Source: Paenibacillus sp. OVF10 (GTDB lineage Bacteria > Bacillota > Bacilli > Paenibacillales > Paenibacillaceae). Taken from it: a DNA stretch of 64,000 nt. Location of the stretch: contig CP094668.1 of assembly GCA_022836915.1 (NCBI GenBank), forward strand, positions 1,054,001-1,118,000, in the 5' to 3' direction. Shown here piece by piece: positions 1 to 9,875 of this stretch. Each line of letters opens with the position of its first letter. Positions within the stretch are counted from its first letter, which is position 1. A program made the position numbers and the translations under genes. The notes under the pieces were generated by a model that was not told the origin of the DNA, did no database searches, and saw only the letters and a program-made list of their open reading frames with translations.

Positions 1-1
1 G

Positions 2-237
2 GCGGTAGAGACAGGGTTAGTGCTTTTGCATGAACTGGTGTCACTCTATCCGGAGCAATTCTGCTGGCTGGAGCCACCAGAGCCGGGTTCAAGGTACTTT
101 ATCGACCTGCTGGCAGGGGGAAGGAAGTCAGGGAAACGATCCATGACCGGGCGGGCTTCGTTCGTTTAATCGAAGCGTGGAATGTACAGGCAGCGGAATG
201 GAAGGAGCGGCGAAAGCCGTTTTTGTTATATGAATGA
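2..237 (+). CDS. namZ: NamZ-like exo-beta-N-acetylmuramidase, C-terminal end (partial, frameshifted)
   Basis: Only the last part of the gene is in the window. The first reading frame gives a stretch with FIDLLAGG and stops at 167-169. Moving by one base at the G5 run at 116-120 lets the protein continue through REVRETIHDRAGFVRLIEAW to a KPFLLYE end and a stop at 235-237, which is the usual tail of the DUF1343/NamZ (YbbC) family. A single missing G explains the break. NamZ removes terminal MurNAc from peptidoglycan fragments and in Bacillus lies next to nagZ, as here (32 bp gap to the next start). Family assignment rests on the short tail and on the neighbour. Confidence 0.7.
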
Positions 238-268
238 ACGGATGTTTGTTAGCGGAGGGAGGCATGAA

Positions 269-1987
269 ATGAGTGGGCCAAAAGAGTTATACCAGTCGAA
301 GCTGAAACAGATGACTTTGCGTGAGAAAGTCGGGCAAATGCTGCTTTGTGGCTTTCATGGAACCGAAGCTGCTGGCGATGTGGAACCCTTTCTCCGAAAG
401 TATCCCATCGGTGGCGTAATCTATTTTGCGCGCAACGTTGAGTCGCCAGAGCAGGTAGAGCGGTTATCGTTAGGGCTACAACAGATTGCCAAAAGCAGCG
501 GTAATGTGCCGCTCTGGATATCCATTGATCAGGAGGGCGGCATGGTTGCTCGAATTACCGAAGGGATAACCTTGATGCCTGGACCAATGGCCATTGCCGC
601 TGCCGGTTCCATTGACGATGCGTATCAGGCGGCATATATCAGTGGGTTGGAGCTGAAGTCCATGGGCATTAACATGAACTTTGCTCCGGTATTGGATGTA
701 AACAATAACGCGGCCAATCCGGTCATCGGTGTGCGATCATTCGGGGAATCTCCACAATCGGTTGCAGAATATGGGGCCAGAACCATTGCGGGAATACAGG
801 ACGCTGGGATTGCAGCGACAGCCAAGCATTTCCCGGGGCATGGGGATACGGATACCGATTCCCATCTGGACCTCCCGATCATCACTCATAATCGTGAACG
901 GGTAGAGCGCCTGGAGTTGATTCCATTCCGAGCGGCTATCGCCGAAGGTGTCGATGCCATGATGTCGGCGCATATTTATTTCCCTGCACTGGAACCAGAG
1001 CGTCTGCCCGTAACGCTATCACAAACCGTATTAAGTGGTCTGCTTCGCCAGGAACTGGGTTATGAGGGCATGATCGTGACAGATTGCATGGAGATGGATG
1101 CTATTGCCGTGAACTATGGCACTGTCGATGCAGCCGTAATGGCGGTAGAGGCCGGGGCAGATCTGGTGTTAATTAGCCATACGGCTAAGCTTCAGGCAGA
1201 GGCATTTGAAGCGTTGTTAGCAGCTGTGAGGAGCGGGCGGATTAGCGAGAGACGTATTGATGAGTCGGTGAATCGCTTGTTGATGTACAAGGCGAAGCGT
1301 GGTTTGCTGGAGAGTGGAATGGGCGGTGCAGGTGATGATGAAGTGAATATTGTAGTATCGAATGCATCATTGCCAAAGGCATCAAACGCTCCTGCTCTAT
1401 CCAATTGGTCGGAGCGCAACAGTTCTTTACACCAAGAGGTTGCCCGCCGTATTAGCGAGAATAGTGTCACACTGGTGCGCGATCAGCTGAATATGCTGCC
1501 TTTGAAGCCGGAACGCACGCTGGTCATAACGGTTGCCACGTCCGTGACGACAATTGCCGACGAACAGTTGACTCAGACGTTTACCTTGGGCTCAGCCTTA
1601 TCCATTTATGGTCTGGATATTGTCGATCTGACGGTCACACCCGAGGAAGTCGCCATTCGTTCCGCCCGTCTGCTTCAGGCAGCGGAAGCAGATGACATTC
1701 GGCAGATTGTGGTGGGAACCTACAATGCGGGAAGCCCCTCCGGCGATCCACAGTGCAGGCTGATTGGTTGGATACAGCAATTGGGTAAACCACTGGCTGT
1801 TGTGGCATTGCGAAGCCCCTATGATCTGCTGGCGCTTCCGGATGCCCAGGTCTATGTAGCGGCTTACGAGAGCCGGCCACTTGCCATGGATAGCGTCGCT
1901 CAGGCGCTGATGGGGCGCATTCCTTTTGCGGGGAAACTTCCTGTAACATTAAAGCAGACAGATGATGAAAGAGCGGATGTCTCCTAG
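269..1987 (+). CDS. nagZ: Beta-N-acetylhexosaminidase, glycoside hydrolase family 3 (NagZ-like)
   Basis: A 572-residue GH3 enzyme that would release GlcNAc from wall muropeptides. The (beta/alpha)8 domain carries the NagZ signature KHFPGHGDTDTDSH at about residues 186-199, which holds the His/Asp acid-base dyad of this family. The nucleophile Asp is in VTDCMEMDAI near residue 271. A C-terminal domain of about 200 residues follows, as in Bacillus NagZ. The start at 269 is chosen because GGAGGGAGG at 254-262 sits at good spacing; an upstream extension in the same frame has no ribosome-binding site. There is no signal peptide at the chosen start, so a cytoplasmic protein or a non-classical route is possible. 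Together with the preceding NamZ it forms the MurNAc-GlcNAc recycling pair. Confidence 0.9.
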   Translation: MSGPKELYQSKLKQMTLREKVGQMLLCGFHGTEAAGDVEPFLRKYPIGGVIYFARNVESPEQVERLSLGLQQIAKSSGNVPLWISIDQEGGMVARITEGITLMPGPMAIAAAGSIDDAYQAAYISGLELKSMGINMNFAPVLDVNNNAANPVIGVRSFGESPQSVAEYGARTIAGIQDAGIAATAKHFPGHGDTDTDSHLDLPIITHNRERVERLELIPFRAAIAEGVDAMMSAHIYFPALEPERLPVTLSQTVLSGLLRQELGYEGMIVTDCMEMDAIAVNYGTVDAAVMAVEAGADLVLISHTAKLQAEAFEALLAAVRSGRISERRIDESVNRLLMYKAKRGLLESGMGGAGDDEVNIVVSNASLPKASNAPALSNWSERNSSLHQEVARRISENSVTLVRDQLNMLPLKPERTLVITVATSVTTIADEQLTQTFTLGSALSIYGLDIVDLTVTPEEVAIRSARLLQAAEADDIRQIVVGTYNAGSPSGDPQCRLIGWIQQLGKPLAVVALRSPYDLLALPDAQVYVAAYESRPLAMDSVAQALMGRIPFAGKLPVTLKQTDDERADVS

Positions 1988-2088
1988 GCAGTGATAAGAA
2001 TATGAGTTAATCTGCCTTTTGCAGGATGAAGAAGAGCTGGATTGTGGGCTGAGCTTATACGGAAGTGTGAGTCGTTAAAATGAAAACA

Positions 2089-2140
2089 TATACAGAGCAA
2101 AGAGACGATCCTTTAAAGGACCGTCTCTTTGCTCTGTATA
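2089..2140. terminator. Strong bidirectional terminator between convergent genes
   Basis: Two 26-base arms (2089-2114 and 2115-2140) are reverse complements with a single mismatch and almost no loop. The site lies between nagZ and the convergent serine hydrolase gene. Confidence 0.85.
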
Positions 2141-2156
2141 AACGATTGATTATGGA

Positions 2157-3557
2157 TTATTGCAATTGCAGTGCTGCTGCTGTTTTGGCCTCAACTTCAT
2201 CCACAAGTGAAGTCATGTCCATACCTGCATGGTTGCCGAGCAGGATAATCGTGATATCATCGGACAGATTACGTGAAAAGGCTGTAGCAAACCCGCCACC
2301 ACTACCGTTGTGGAAGACGGTACGGTTGGTGCCGTTCTCTTTGAGAATCCAGGCGTAGCCATAGTTTTTATCAGAATAAGGCTCATACATCTGTTCAATC
2401 GTATCCTGGCTTAGAATCTTGTCTGTATAGAGCGCACGATCCCATTTCAGCATATCGTCCACCGTGGAATAGATGGTTCCTGAACCGGATTGAGACACAT
2501 AGTAAGGCGCAGTTACCCATGCGTTATTTTCTTGAACAAAACCACTAATCGTATGCACTTTACGGGAGGCCTCTCCCGAATTTTTCATACCAAGTGGTTT
2601 CAGTATCGTCTGTTGCACGTAGTCGGCATAACTCATGCCAGATACCTGTTCAACGACGTATGCGAGCAAAACATAACCGCTGTTGCTGTACAGATAGGCA
2701 CTCCCCGGTTCGAATTTCAGCGTTTTGTGACGAATCTCTTCTACAGTCTCTTCCATAGAAGTTCCTTCACCCCGAACAAATGCGGATGGCAGACCTGAAG
2801 TCTGGGATAACAGCATATGCAGCGTGATCTGATCTCCCTTTGGTATACCAGAGATATACTTGGAGATTGGATCTTGCACATTAATCTTACCATCCTCAAC
2901 CAGACTCAGAATGGACGCGGCCGTGAAGGATTTGCTCAGCGATGCGATTCGGGTCTTCTGATCCGGGCGATTCAGCGTCTGTTCATCGGCAAGTCCGTAG
3001 CCTTGTCTTAGCAGAACTTCACCATCACGCGCGATCAGAGCCATACCTGGATAGTTGATCTCGCGCAGATACGTATCAACGCTGGCAACCTCGCTGTTCA
3101 GTAGGCTGACTTGATCAGTGACCATATTTACACTCATCTGCCCCGTGGCTGTGCGTTGGACCTTGATGTCTGCCTTGATTGCATTAGCCATAGCCCGGAC
3201 AGGTACCATCAACGTACCGTTAACGGTACGTGAATTCACACCTGTAGCCAGATCGACCTTGTTTACCTTAATGGAATTACTACCAGCCTGATGGATCAGC
3301 TTGTCTCTGCCAACGGTAATGGTAGCCGTCTTGGTGCGATTATCCCATTTCAACGTGCCTTTAACCGATGTGACCACATCCCGCAGTGGGACAAACGTTG
3401 AGCCTTTGAATATAAGTGGTGCGTTCTTCCAGGATTGTTGCTCACCATTCACTTCAATGTGAACTGCTTGCGTCGCCTGCGCTGCGGATGCCGTAATACC
3501 AGCTTGTCCCAGAATCGGGCCTGCGCACAGGATGAGCGCTAACAGAATGCGGAACAT
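2157..3557 (-). CDS. Secreted beta-lactamase-fold serine hydrolase with N-terminal copper-amine-oxidase-like domain
   Basis: 466 residues. A signal peptide (about 1-26) is followed by a copper amine oxidase N-terminal-like stalk domain (about 33-135, with the typical GSTFVPLRDV and LMVPVRAMA motifs), common in Paenibacillus surface proteins. The rest is a class C beta-lactamase/DD-peptidase-like domain with all three catalytic motifs: SLSK (about 207), YSN (about 289) and HNG (about 416). It is likely exported and acts on peptidoglycan or small esters; the substrate cannot be told. The Met at 3557 has no ribosome-binding site close by; the nearest good one (GGAAGGAGAGG on the minus strand, 3615-3625) is about 60 bases upstream, so the N terminus may be longer or slightly misread. 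Confidence 0.8.
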   Translation of the reverse strand: MFRILLALILCAGPILGQAGITASAAQATQAVHIEVNGEQQSWKNAPLIFKGSTFVPLRDVVTSVKGTLKWDNRTKTATITVGRDKLIHQAGSNSIKVNKVDLATGVNSRTVNGTLMVPVRAMANAIKADIKVQRTATGQMSVNMVTDQVSLLNSEVASVDTYLREINYPGMALIARDGEVLLRQGYGLADEQTLNRPDQKTRIASLSKSFTAASILSLVEDGKINVQDPISKYISGIPKGDQITLHMLLSQTSGLPSAFVRGEGTSMEETVEEIRHKTLKFEPGSAYLYSNSGYVLLAYVVEQVSGMSYADYVQQTILKPLGMKNSGEASRKVHTISGFVQENNAWVTAPYYVSQSGSGTIYSTVDDMLKWDRALYTDKILSQDTIEQMYEPYSDKNYGYAWILKENGTNRTVFHNGSGGGFATAFSRNLSDDITIILLGNHAGMDMTSLVDEVEAKTAAALQLQ

Positions 3558-3657
3558 GGATGAATATACCGTGGAAATACGTTGTCTTTCATTTAACTTG
3601 CGTAAGATTTGAATCCTCTCCTTCCAATCGTTTCATGAATAGCCAGCTTATGAGCAT

Positions 3658-3671
3658 TGTAAACGATCTCG
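3658..3671. promoter_or_regulatory. Possible CcpA cre site
   Basis: TGTAAACGATCTCG matches the cre consensus TGWAANCGNTNWCA at 13 of 14 positions. It lies in the divergent region between the serine hydrolase and the chemoreceptor gene. One match in a short intergenic region could be chance. Confidence 0.35.
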
Positions 3672-3825
3672 CGTAGAGGGTCAAAATGATTAAGCGGATA
3701 TAATCCATATCATCTGATCAGATCATTTAAATTAAATTTGTACTAATTTAGTATCTATACATAATATTTTTACAGCGATTGTCCGATAAAAGGATGGGTG
3801 AAGATTATGATGGGGGATAGTTAAA

Positions 3826-5798
3826 ATGAAGAAAAGGATTCGAAATTGGTTTACTTTAACCGTAAAAAAACGCCTGATTGCTGCATTGCTCCTGTTCCTG
3901 ATAGTACCGAGCATTACCGTGGGATGGTTGTCTTATCAAAAAGCTGCTGACCAGGTTAAAATGGAGATTATTCGTTCCGCACAGGCCAAAACAGAAATGC
4001 TTAGTCTGCAGATAAATCAAATGCTGGATATGGAGAAGGATAACGCAGCGCAGATGGCTGCGGGTATTACTTCAAACGATATTATTAATAAATCCCCTGC
4101 ACTGCAAAGGCAGATGGATCGGATGTCTCAGAATCATAAGGAACTTGGTGTACTTACCGCAGGTGCCGAAGATGGTAGCTGGATGAAGTCCCCTGAATCC
4201 GAGGAACAGAATTATGATCCTCGAGAACGTTCATGGTATACGATGGGTATGTCCCAGGATGAACCGGTAATCTCGGATACGTTCCAGTCGGCTTCGACGG
4301 GCGAATGGGTTGTGACCGCAGCGGTCAAGCTGGCTGACGGCAAAGGGTATTCGGAGCCAATGTCAGTCTCAATCATCTGAAAGAATCCGTTGATCAGATA
4401 CGTATTGGTAAAGAAGGAAAACTGTACATGCTGGATAACGGGGGTAAATTCCTGTTCCACTACAATATTGAATCCGGTACACAGTCGGATGAAAGCTACA
4501 TTAATGAGATGTATACGAAGGAAAGCGGAACGGTGAAGTATACATATGATGGTCACGAAGTGGAAGCTGTGTATTTCACGAATCCGGTGACAGGTTGGAA
4601 AATTGTTGGTGAGATGGTTCCTTCTGAAGCAAGTGAAGCCGTAAGGCCTATTTTGATCCGTTCAATTACAATTGTGGCATCTGCATTGGTTGTCGGGTTG
4701 ATACTGCTTATTTTCATTATCCGCAGCATACACCGGCCATTGCTGCAACTAACTCAGGCAGCATCCAAAGTAAGCGCAGGAGATCTCACCGTTCGGGTAG
4801 GTTTGCAGCGCCGGGATGAGTTCGGACAACTTGGGGAAAGCTTCGATACGATGACGACATCACTGCGCAATGTTCTTGGAGAGGTACATGATACGTCCAG
4901 CCAGCTGGCCGCATCTTCTGAAGAGCTGATGGCAAGTTCTGAGCAGACATCCAAAGCCACAGAACAGGTGGCCGAACTGATGCAGGATGCAGCTGCAGGA
5001 ACGACTTTGCAGAACAATAGTCTTGCTGCTACAGGTCAACTCGTGGGCGAAATGTCCATTGGAGTCAAAGAGATCTCATCAAGTGCTGAAGACACCGCTC
5101 GTATCGCTCTGGATGCTTCCACCAAGTCGGAAGCGGGTATGGTTACAGTGGAAGAAGCGGTTACCCATATTCAGCAAGTGAATGACGAGAGCAAAGCCAT
5201 GTCTGTGGTCATTGAGGATCTGCGCGCCAAAAATGAAGAGATTCTTGTGATTGTGGCCGAGATTACAGCCATTGCCAAGCAGACCAACATTCTTGCTTTG
5301 AATGCGTCCATTGAAGCTTCAAGAGCTGGCGAACAAGGGCGTGGATTCGCGGTTGTAGCCAACGAAGTGAAGACACTGGCTCACAGTTCAGGCGCTTCAG
5401 CCGAGCGGATTAATGAGCTTATGCATGAGATGCAGGAGAAAACCAATGCGGTGCAATCGACTTTTGCCCGTACGGGAGAAGGTATGGTGAAGAGTTCGCA
5501 GATGGTTACAGAAGCGGGCGAAGCGTTCCATAACATCCGTACTGCGGTTCAGTTGGTGGCTGCACAAGCTGGAGAAGTATCTGCGGCTTCCCGTCAAATT
5601 GATGGTGGCATGAGTCATGTCAACAAGGCAGTAAGTGATACCATGGTTCTGTCGGACAGAATTGCCTCTGGAACGGAAGATGGATCAGCGGCGGCTCAAG
5701 AGCAGTTGGCTACAATGGAAGAGGTTGCAGCTTCTTCGGCAGCGTTGTCACGTATGGCTGAAGATCTGCAAAGCATGATTGAACGGTTTAAGTTGTAA
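3826..5798 (+). CDS. Methyl-accepting chemotaxis protein with Cache sensor (frameshifted)
   Basis: A transmembrane chemoreceptor of about 657 residues. Order: TM1 (about 17-36), periplasmic double-Cache sensor with the typical YDPRERSWY motif, TM2 (about 276-298), HAMP (about 298-350), and a methyl-accepting coiled coil with the conserved hairpin tip [15 protein letters not shown] near residue 490. It would couple an extracellular ligand to CheA/CheW. The reading frame is interrupted at the GG at 4353-4354: the first part ends early at 4380, and the second frame continues as [15 protein letters not shown]. One missing G restores a normal receptor, so I annotate one gene. Two further receptors of this kind are in the window. 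Confidence 0.88.
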
Positions 5799-5819
5799 CA
5801 GGGATTGATATGAGACTGC

Positions 5820-5846
5820 AGGGTTGCGACCTTGCGGTCTTTTTTC
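5820..5846 (+). terminator. Rho-independent terminator
   Basis: GACC-TTGC-GGTC stem (5828-5839) followed by a run of seven T, 25 bp after the chemoreceptor stop. Confidence 0.7.
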
Positions 5847-6014
5847 TGTTGAACAAGGGGTATCCATTATGTCTTCAAACACAGCATCCTTTTCCGTTAT
5901 ATTGACATATAATAAACAAAATTATATTATGTCTATATATAAACAAACAAAATTATAAAATAATTAATTAGTATACAGTTGGATGACCATACAATGATAA
6001 AAAGGAGCTTTTAC

Positions 6015-7208
6015 ATGAAATCATCGGAATCCTGGTTGCAAACAGCTTCATTGGAAGAGATCAAGCGTGGTTATATGGAGGAGGGTCTCGCCTATATATG
6101 TGTCTGCTGCGGTTACAGGACGGAAGCGGGGATTATCTACCCTGAAGAAGGAGTGCTCTATGAGGCAGCCCGTTATATGCGAGTGCATATTGAGAAGGTT
6201 CATGGATCGGTATTTGAGTATTTGCTGGAGCTGGATAAAAGCGTAACCGGATTGTCTGATGTCCAGCGTGGATTGCTGGCCCAGTTTTATGAAGGAAAGA
6301 AGGATGCTGAAGTACAGAAGGCCCTTGGTATCGGGAGTGCCTCCACGATCCGTAATCATCGGTTTGTATTAAAGGAGAAGGAACGACAGGCCAAGATATT
6401 CTTGGCATTAATGGAACTGCTCAAAAGCAAGGATACCCAGGCTCCAGCCGAATGGGTGTCACCGGTGACAAGACATGGACATACGATCCATCCGAACTCA
6501 TTTGATATTACAGAACAGGATCGGGAAAAGGTGCTAAACAAGTATTTTCCAGAGGGTAACGGAGGTCCGCTGACGACGTTTCATATGCAGCAAAAGCATA
6601 AATATATCGTGCTCACCGAAATTGCCAAACGATTCGAGACAGAGCGCAAATATTCCGAGAAACAGGTCAATGAGCTGTTGAAGGAAGTTAATGATGATTA
6701 CGTGGAAATACGGAGGTATCTCATCGACTATGGTTTGCTGGAACGTGAGCCAGACGGCAGTCAGTATTGGCTGGGAAGCCACACAGATCAACAGAGCGCC
6801 AAAGTTGGAAAACAGGAGCGCAAAGAAAAGGGGGAGCAGGAGAAGATGAATCGTCGCAAAGAATTGCAGGAACAGGCCAAAGAAGTTAAAACGGAAGCGG
6901 GCGTCTACCAGATTCGGAATGAACGTAACGGTAAAGTTTATATCGACAGCACACTGAACCTGAAAACCATTAACGGACAACGGTTTATGTTACAGATGGG
7001 TAGCCATCTGAATCGAAGATTGCAGGCTGAATGGAATGAATATGGAGAGACTGCGTTTGTGATCGAGGTGCTGGAGACATTGAAACAAGACGATAACCCG
7101 TATTACGATTCCAAAGATGCACTCGCCAAATGTCTGAATCGCTGGTTTGAACAGTTAGAGCCCTATGGAGATCAAGGGTACCACGGAGATAAAAAGCAAT
7201 CGGTTTAA
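6015..7208 (+). CDS. DUF2087-like regulator fused to a GIY-YIG-like domain
   Basis: 397 residues. The N-terminal third contains a small Cys-rich patch (YICVCCGY) and an HTH-like stretch (about residues 90-125). The middle (about 165-255) has the DQREKVLNKYFPEG-like region and a YLIDYGLLEREPDGSQYW end typical of DUF2087 domains found in transcriptional regulators. After a charged linker, residues about 290-390 begin with GVYQIRNERNGKVYIDS, the GIY-YIG pattern in relaxed form. The start at 6015 is chosen for AAAGGAG at 6001-6007; upstream TTG and ATG codons lack a site. I recognise both halves from family knowledge but cannot state a function; DNA binding or DNA repair is possible. It stands alone between two terminators. 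Confidence 0.65.
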   Translation: MKSSESWLQTASLEEIKRGYMEEGLAYICVCCGYRTEAGIIYPEEGVLYEAARYMRVHIEKVHGSVFEYLLELDKSVTGLSDVQRGLLAQFYEGKKDAEVQKALGIGSASTIRNHRFVLKEKERQAKIFLALMELLKSKDTQAPAEWVSPVTRHGHTIHPNSFDITEQDREKVLNKYFPEGNGGPLTTFHMQQKHKYIVLTEIAKRFETERKYSEKQVNELLKEVNDDYVEIRRYLIDYGLLEREPDGSQYWLGSHTDQQSAKVGKQERKEKGEQEKMNRRKELQEQAKEVKTEAGVYQIRNERNGKVYIDSTLNLKTINGQRFMLQMGSHLNRRLQAEWNEYGETAFVIEVLETLKQDDNPYYDSKDALAKCLNRWFEQLEPYGDQGYHGDKKQSV

Positions 7209-7287
7209 CTCCGTTATTCCGGACCAAACCCTCTTATTCAAGCGAATGCATAGAATTGCTTAATTTTCTCAGGCTTCAGGGATCATC

Positions 7288-7480
7288 ATGAGTTCGAATA
7301 ATTCTATTGTGCAGTTGGGCAGCTGTAGAGGCTGTACTCGGAGGTATTGTTGTAGAAAGCATCTCGCTAGCATCCGTTGGTTTGCTTGGTGGAGCTTTGG
7401 TTGCCATTGGACTGATCCCGGCTATTATTTCATTGTCCCTGCGTCGCCGATCTGCAGCTGCGGAACGAAATGGAGCGTAA
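7288..7480 (+). pseudogene. Relic of an MFS transporter C terminus
   Basis: From about 7321 one frame reads AAVEAVLGGIVVESISL followed by a hydrophobic run and a basic RRRSAAAERNGA end with stop at 7478-7480. This is the last transmembrane helix and tail of a DHA1-type MFS exporter. An upstream stretch in another frame (MSSNNSIVQLG from 7288) fits the same family. Nothing upstream resembles the rest of a transporter, so this is a decayed fragment and not only a frameshift. Confidence 0.55.
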
Positions 7481-7499
7481 AGTACCTTCTTTCTCAGAA

Positions 7500-7550
7500 A
7501 TGAAAATACCGCCTGAGCGTTGTTGAATAACGCTCAGGCGGTATTTTCAT
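7500..7550. terminator. Bidirectional terminator
   Basis: Perfect 22-base inverted repeat (7500-7521 and 7529-7550) with A/T-rich outer ends, downstream of the MFS relic and convergent with the monooxygenase gene. Confidence 0.85.
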
Positions 7551-7667
7551 ACTCATGGAGAACATTGCATTGCGTTTTTTAAGTGCAGCATACCGTGATA
7601 GTTCATTCAGACGCCCCAAATACAAGTTCACCCTATGGGAAGTCAGTTGTGCACCTCGAACGAATGA

Positions 7668-9162
7668 CTACACGGTAATGTCTCCGCACCAGCGAGTGAT
7701 TCCTTCATTTATGGTTTGCATTGGATTTGGATCGGATAGAGGAATCGCCCAGGCAATATGCCCATCCGGCCGAATAAGCGCCGTGTGGACGTCGTTCCAA
7801 TCCGCGTCAGCCTCAGCCAAAGAGGCATGTACAACTTGAAGGTTGTTATACGATTCCCATTGATCGCTATTCTGTTCATTAGAATGGAAATGCAGCAGAA
7901 GAAAAGTACCTTTGTGTAGTAACGGATAGGCGTTGATCAATTGCCCGTCTTTCAGCTTTAAGCTTAGATCCTTAAAACGTTTCCCATTTAAAGGATGGGG
8001 AGGCGCTTCGGCGTCTGGAGCATAATGTACATCCATTGCGGAAACTTGTGCGGCGATTTGATAATTTGCCTCCGGTATTTGAATCAGTTTAGCTAACATG
8101 CTTCGAAGTTCAGTGATAGGGGAGTCACGTCCAGAAGCAAGGTTTGGACCTCGGTATTCCGGAGCAAGGCCGTATTCCATGGAAAGCGTTCGGCATGATA
8201 ACTGTTCAATAGCCAGTCCGGAGCCCAGCCTTTGATTGCTCCTGCAAGCTTCCAGCCTAAGTTCATCGCTTCTTGTAAGCCAACGTTCATTCCCTGTCCA
8301 CCAGCGGGAAAATGAATGTGCGCCGAATCTCCCGCCAAGAACAATCGACCATTCCGATATCGTCCCGCTTGCCGCGTCGCATTTCCGAAACGGGACATCC
8401 ATTTCACATCGTTCAATCCCAGGTCGCTTCCGGTCGTACGGATGAGCGATGAACGAAACTCTTCCAATGTAACGGGCTCATCCTTAGAGATGTTACTTCT
8501 CTCCATATCGATCATCAAGACCCGATACATATGATCATTGATCGGCATGATGCTGACCAATCCTTTTTCTGTAATCCGGGATATGACACTCATAGGAGCC
8601 AAATCAGATAGAATGGCATCCCCAGAATTGCCGTGAAGGTCGCATCTGTACCTTCAAATGATATATTTGCATGCTTGCGAACCAAACTTCTGGCTCCGTC
8701 TGTACCTACCACATAAGCTGATCTTAACGTTGTTTCTCCATGAGGTCCTGCGATCTTAACGTCAACCCCATCCTCATCCTGGTGTACAGATAGAGCCTCA
8801 ACCTCTCTCCAGACCTCTGCACCAAGGCTAAGCGCCCATTCCTCCAGCACCTTCTCCGTCTCACTCTGCGGTAAAAATAGAGTGTGATTGGAAGAGGAAT
8901 CCAAAACGGTGAAATCCAAAGGAGCTTCTAATCCGGCGAAATGTCCTCTCGAAAGTAAGCGGCCTTGACTGATTAATTGTGATTTCACTCCACGCATATC
9001 TAATATTTCAAGAGTTCGAGGATGTACGGTAAGCGCGCGTGAATAAGGGGTTGTCTCTTTTAATCGCTCAATGACGCAGACCTTTACACCGGCTAATGCC
9101 AATTCCCCAGCCAGCATCATGCCGACAGGTCCGCCACCAATCAGGATGACTTCATATTTCAT
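7668..9162 (-). CDS. FAD-dependent aromatic monooxygenase (frameshifted twice)
   Basis: About 498 residues of the PheA/TfdB/PobA class that hydroxylates aromatic or polyketide-like substrates using NAD(P)H and FAD. The N-terminal part has GGGPVGMMLAGELALAG (Rossmann, residue 9 on) and VGTDGARSLVRK. The middle part has LFLAGDSAHIHFPAGGQGMN, the GD motif contacting the flavin ribityl. The C-terminal part is the thioredoxin-like tail (PLLHKGTFLLLHF). The three parts are in different frames; one missing base at the C4 run at 8620-8623 and one at the G4 run at 8119-8122 restore a continuous protein. The Rid-family gene lies just upstream in the same direction and a MarR regulator is divergent, suggesting a small detoxification operon. 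Confidence 0.82.
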
Positions 9163-9186
9163 ATCAAAACCCTCTTTTCTTATACA

Positions 9187-9588
9187 TTATGGGAAAATCA
9201 CGATAGCGTCTATTTCGATAAGCCATTCAGGATCGGCTAGTGCTTGAACGCCTATATACGTACTTGCTGTCTTCGGCCAGTTAGGGCCAAACACATGAAA
9301 TCCTGCCTCAAAAATAATCGAAATCAATTCCGGGTTGTGGTTTACAACAAAAATATTCATTTTTACAATGTACAAGGGATCCGCTCGCACGGCTTCCAAT
9401 GCATACTTAAGGTTGGTGAACACTTGAATCGCTTGCGCGTAATAGTCCCCTGAACCGACCAATAATCCTGTTTCATCTACAGAAACCTGACCTGAGATGA
9501 AAGCCAATTTGGAGGCAGTAGTCACCACGACATGAGAAATTACAGATGTAACCTTATCCGTCAAGGTCTTCGGATTTACGACTTCCAT
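9187..9588 (-). CDS. Rid (YjgF/YER057c/UK114) family protein lacking the catalytic arginine
   Basis: 133 residues with the full Rid fold: FISGQVSVDETG near 30, QVFTNLKYALEAVRADP near 55, VNIF-like strand and the C-terminal IEIDAIVI strand. Archetypal RidA enzymes hydrolyse reactive enamines and imines using an Arg in a PxR motif near residue 105. Here the corresponding stretch reads WPKTASTYIGV with no Arg, so this is probably one of the non-deaminase Rid subgroups often found beside catabolic oxygenases. It ends 25 bp upstream of the monooxygenase and is likely cotranscribed with it. Confidence 0.8.
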   Translation of the reverse strand: MEVVNPKTLTDKVTSVISHVVVTTASKLAFISGQVSVDETGLLVGSGDYYAQAIQVFTNLKYALEAVRADPLYIVKMNIFVVNHNPELISIIFEAGFHVFGPNWPKTASTYIGVQALADPEWLIEIDAIVIFP

Positions 9589-9720
9589 AGGCAGGTATGC
9601 TCCATTTCCATATTTTATAAATTTCCTCTTGAAAAGTGGACAAGTATTTCCGTCAAACCTCCTTCATCAATTATTGTTTCGTTAGAACTTTTTTTATTGC
9701 CTGTTAAAACAAGTGTGATG

Positions 9721-9753
9721 AAAATTATATATAATTTTAGTTTCATACGAAAC
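9721..9753. promoter_or_regulatory. Palindromic operator candidates in the Rid/MarR divergent region
   Basis: An 18-base perfect A/T palindrome (9721-9738) is followed by GTTTCATACGAAAC (9740-9753), an almost perfect inverted repeat. A related element, GTTTCGTTAGAAC, is at 9676-9688. MarR proteins usually bind such sites in the promoter shared with their target genes. Confidence 0.5.
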
Positions 9754-9875
9754 AATATAATTTTACTTAGTTTCTATTTACCATGTCAACCCCAATCCCA
9801 ATATGGGTATGCCCATATGTTTCTCAGAGAACAATCTATGATATAATAAAACAAATAAGTCGAGGAGCCAGCATA

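Noticed and set aside
2080..2358. Open frame starting in the terminator and running into the serine hydrolase
   Set aside because: It begins inside a terminator stem and is antisense to a well-supported gene.
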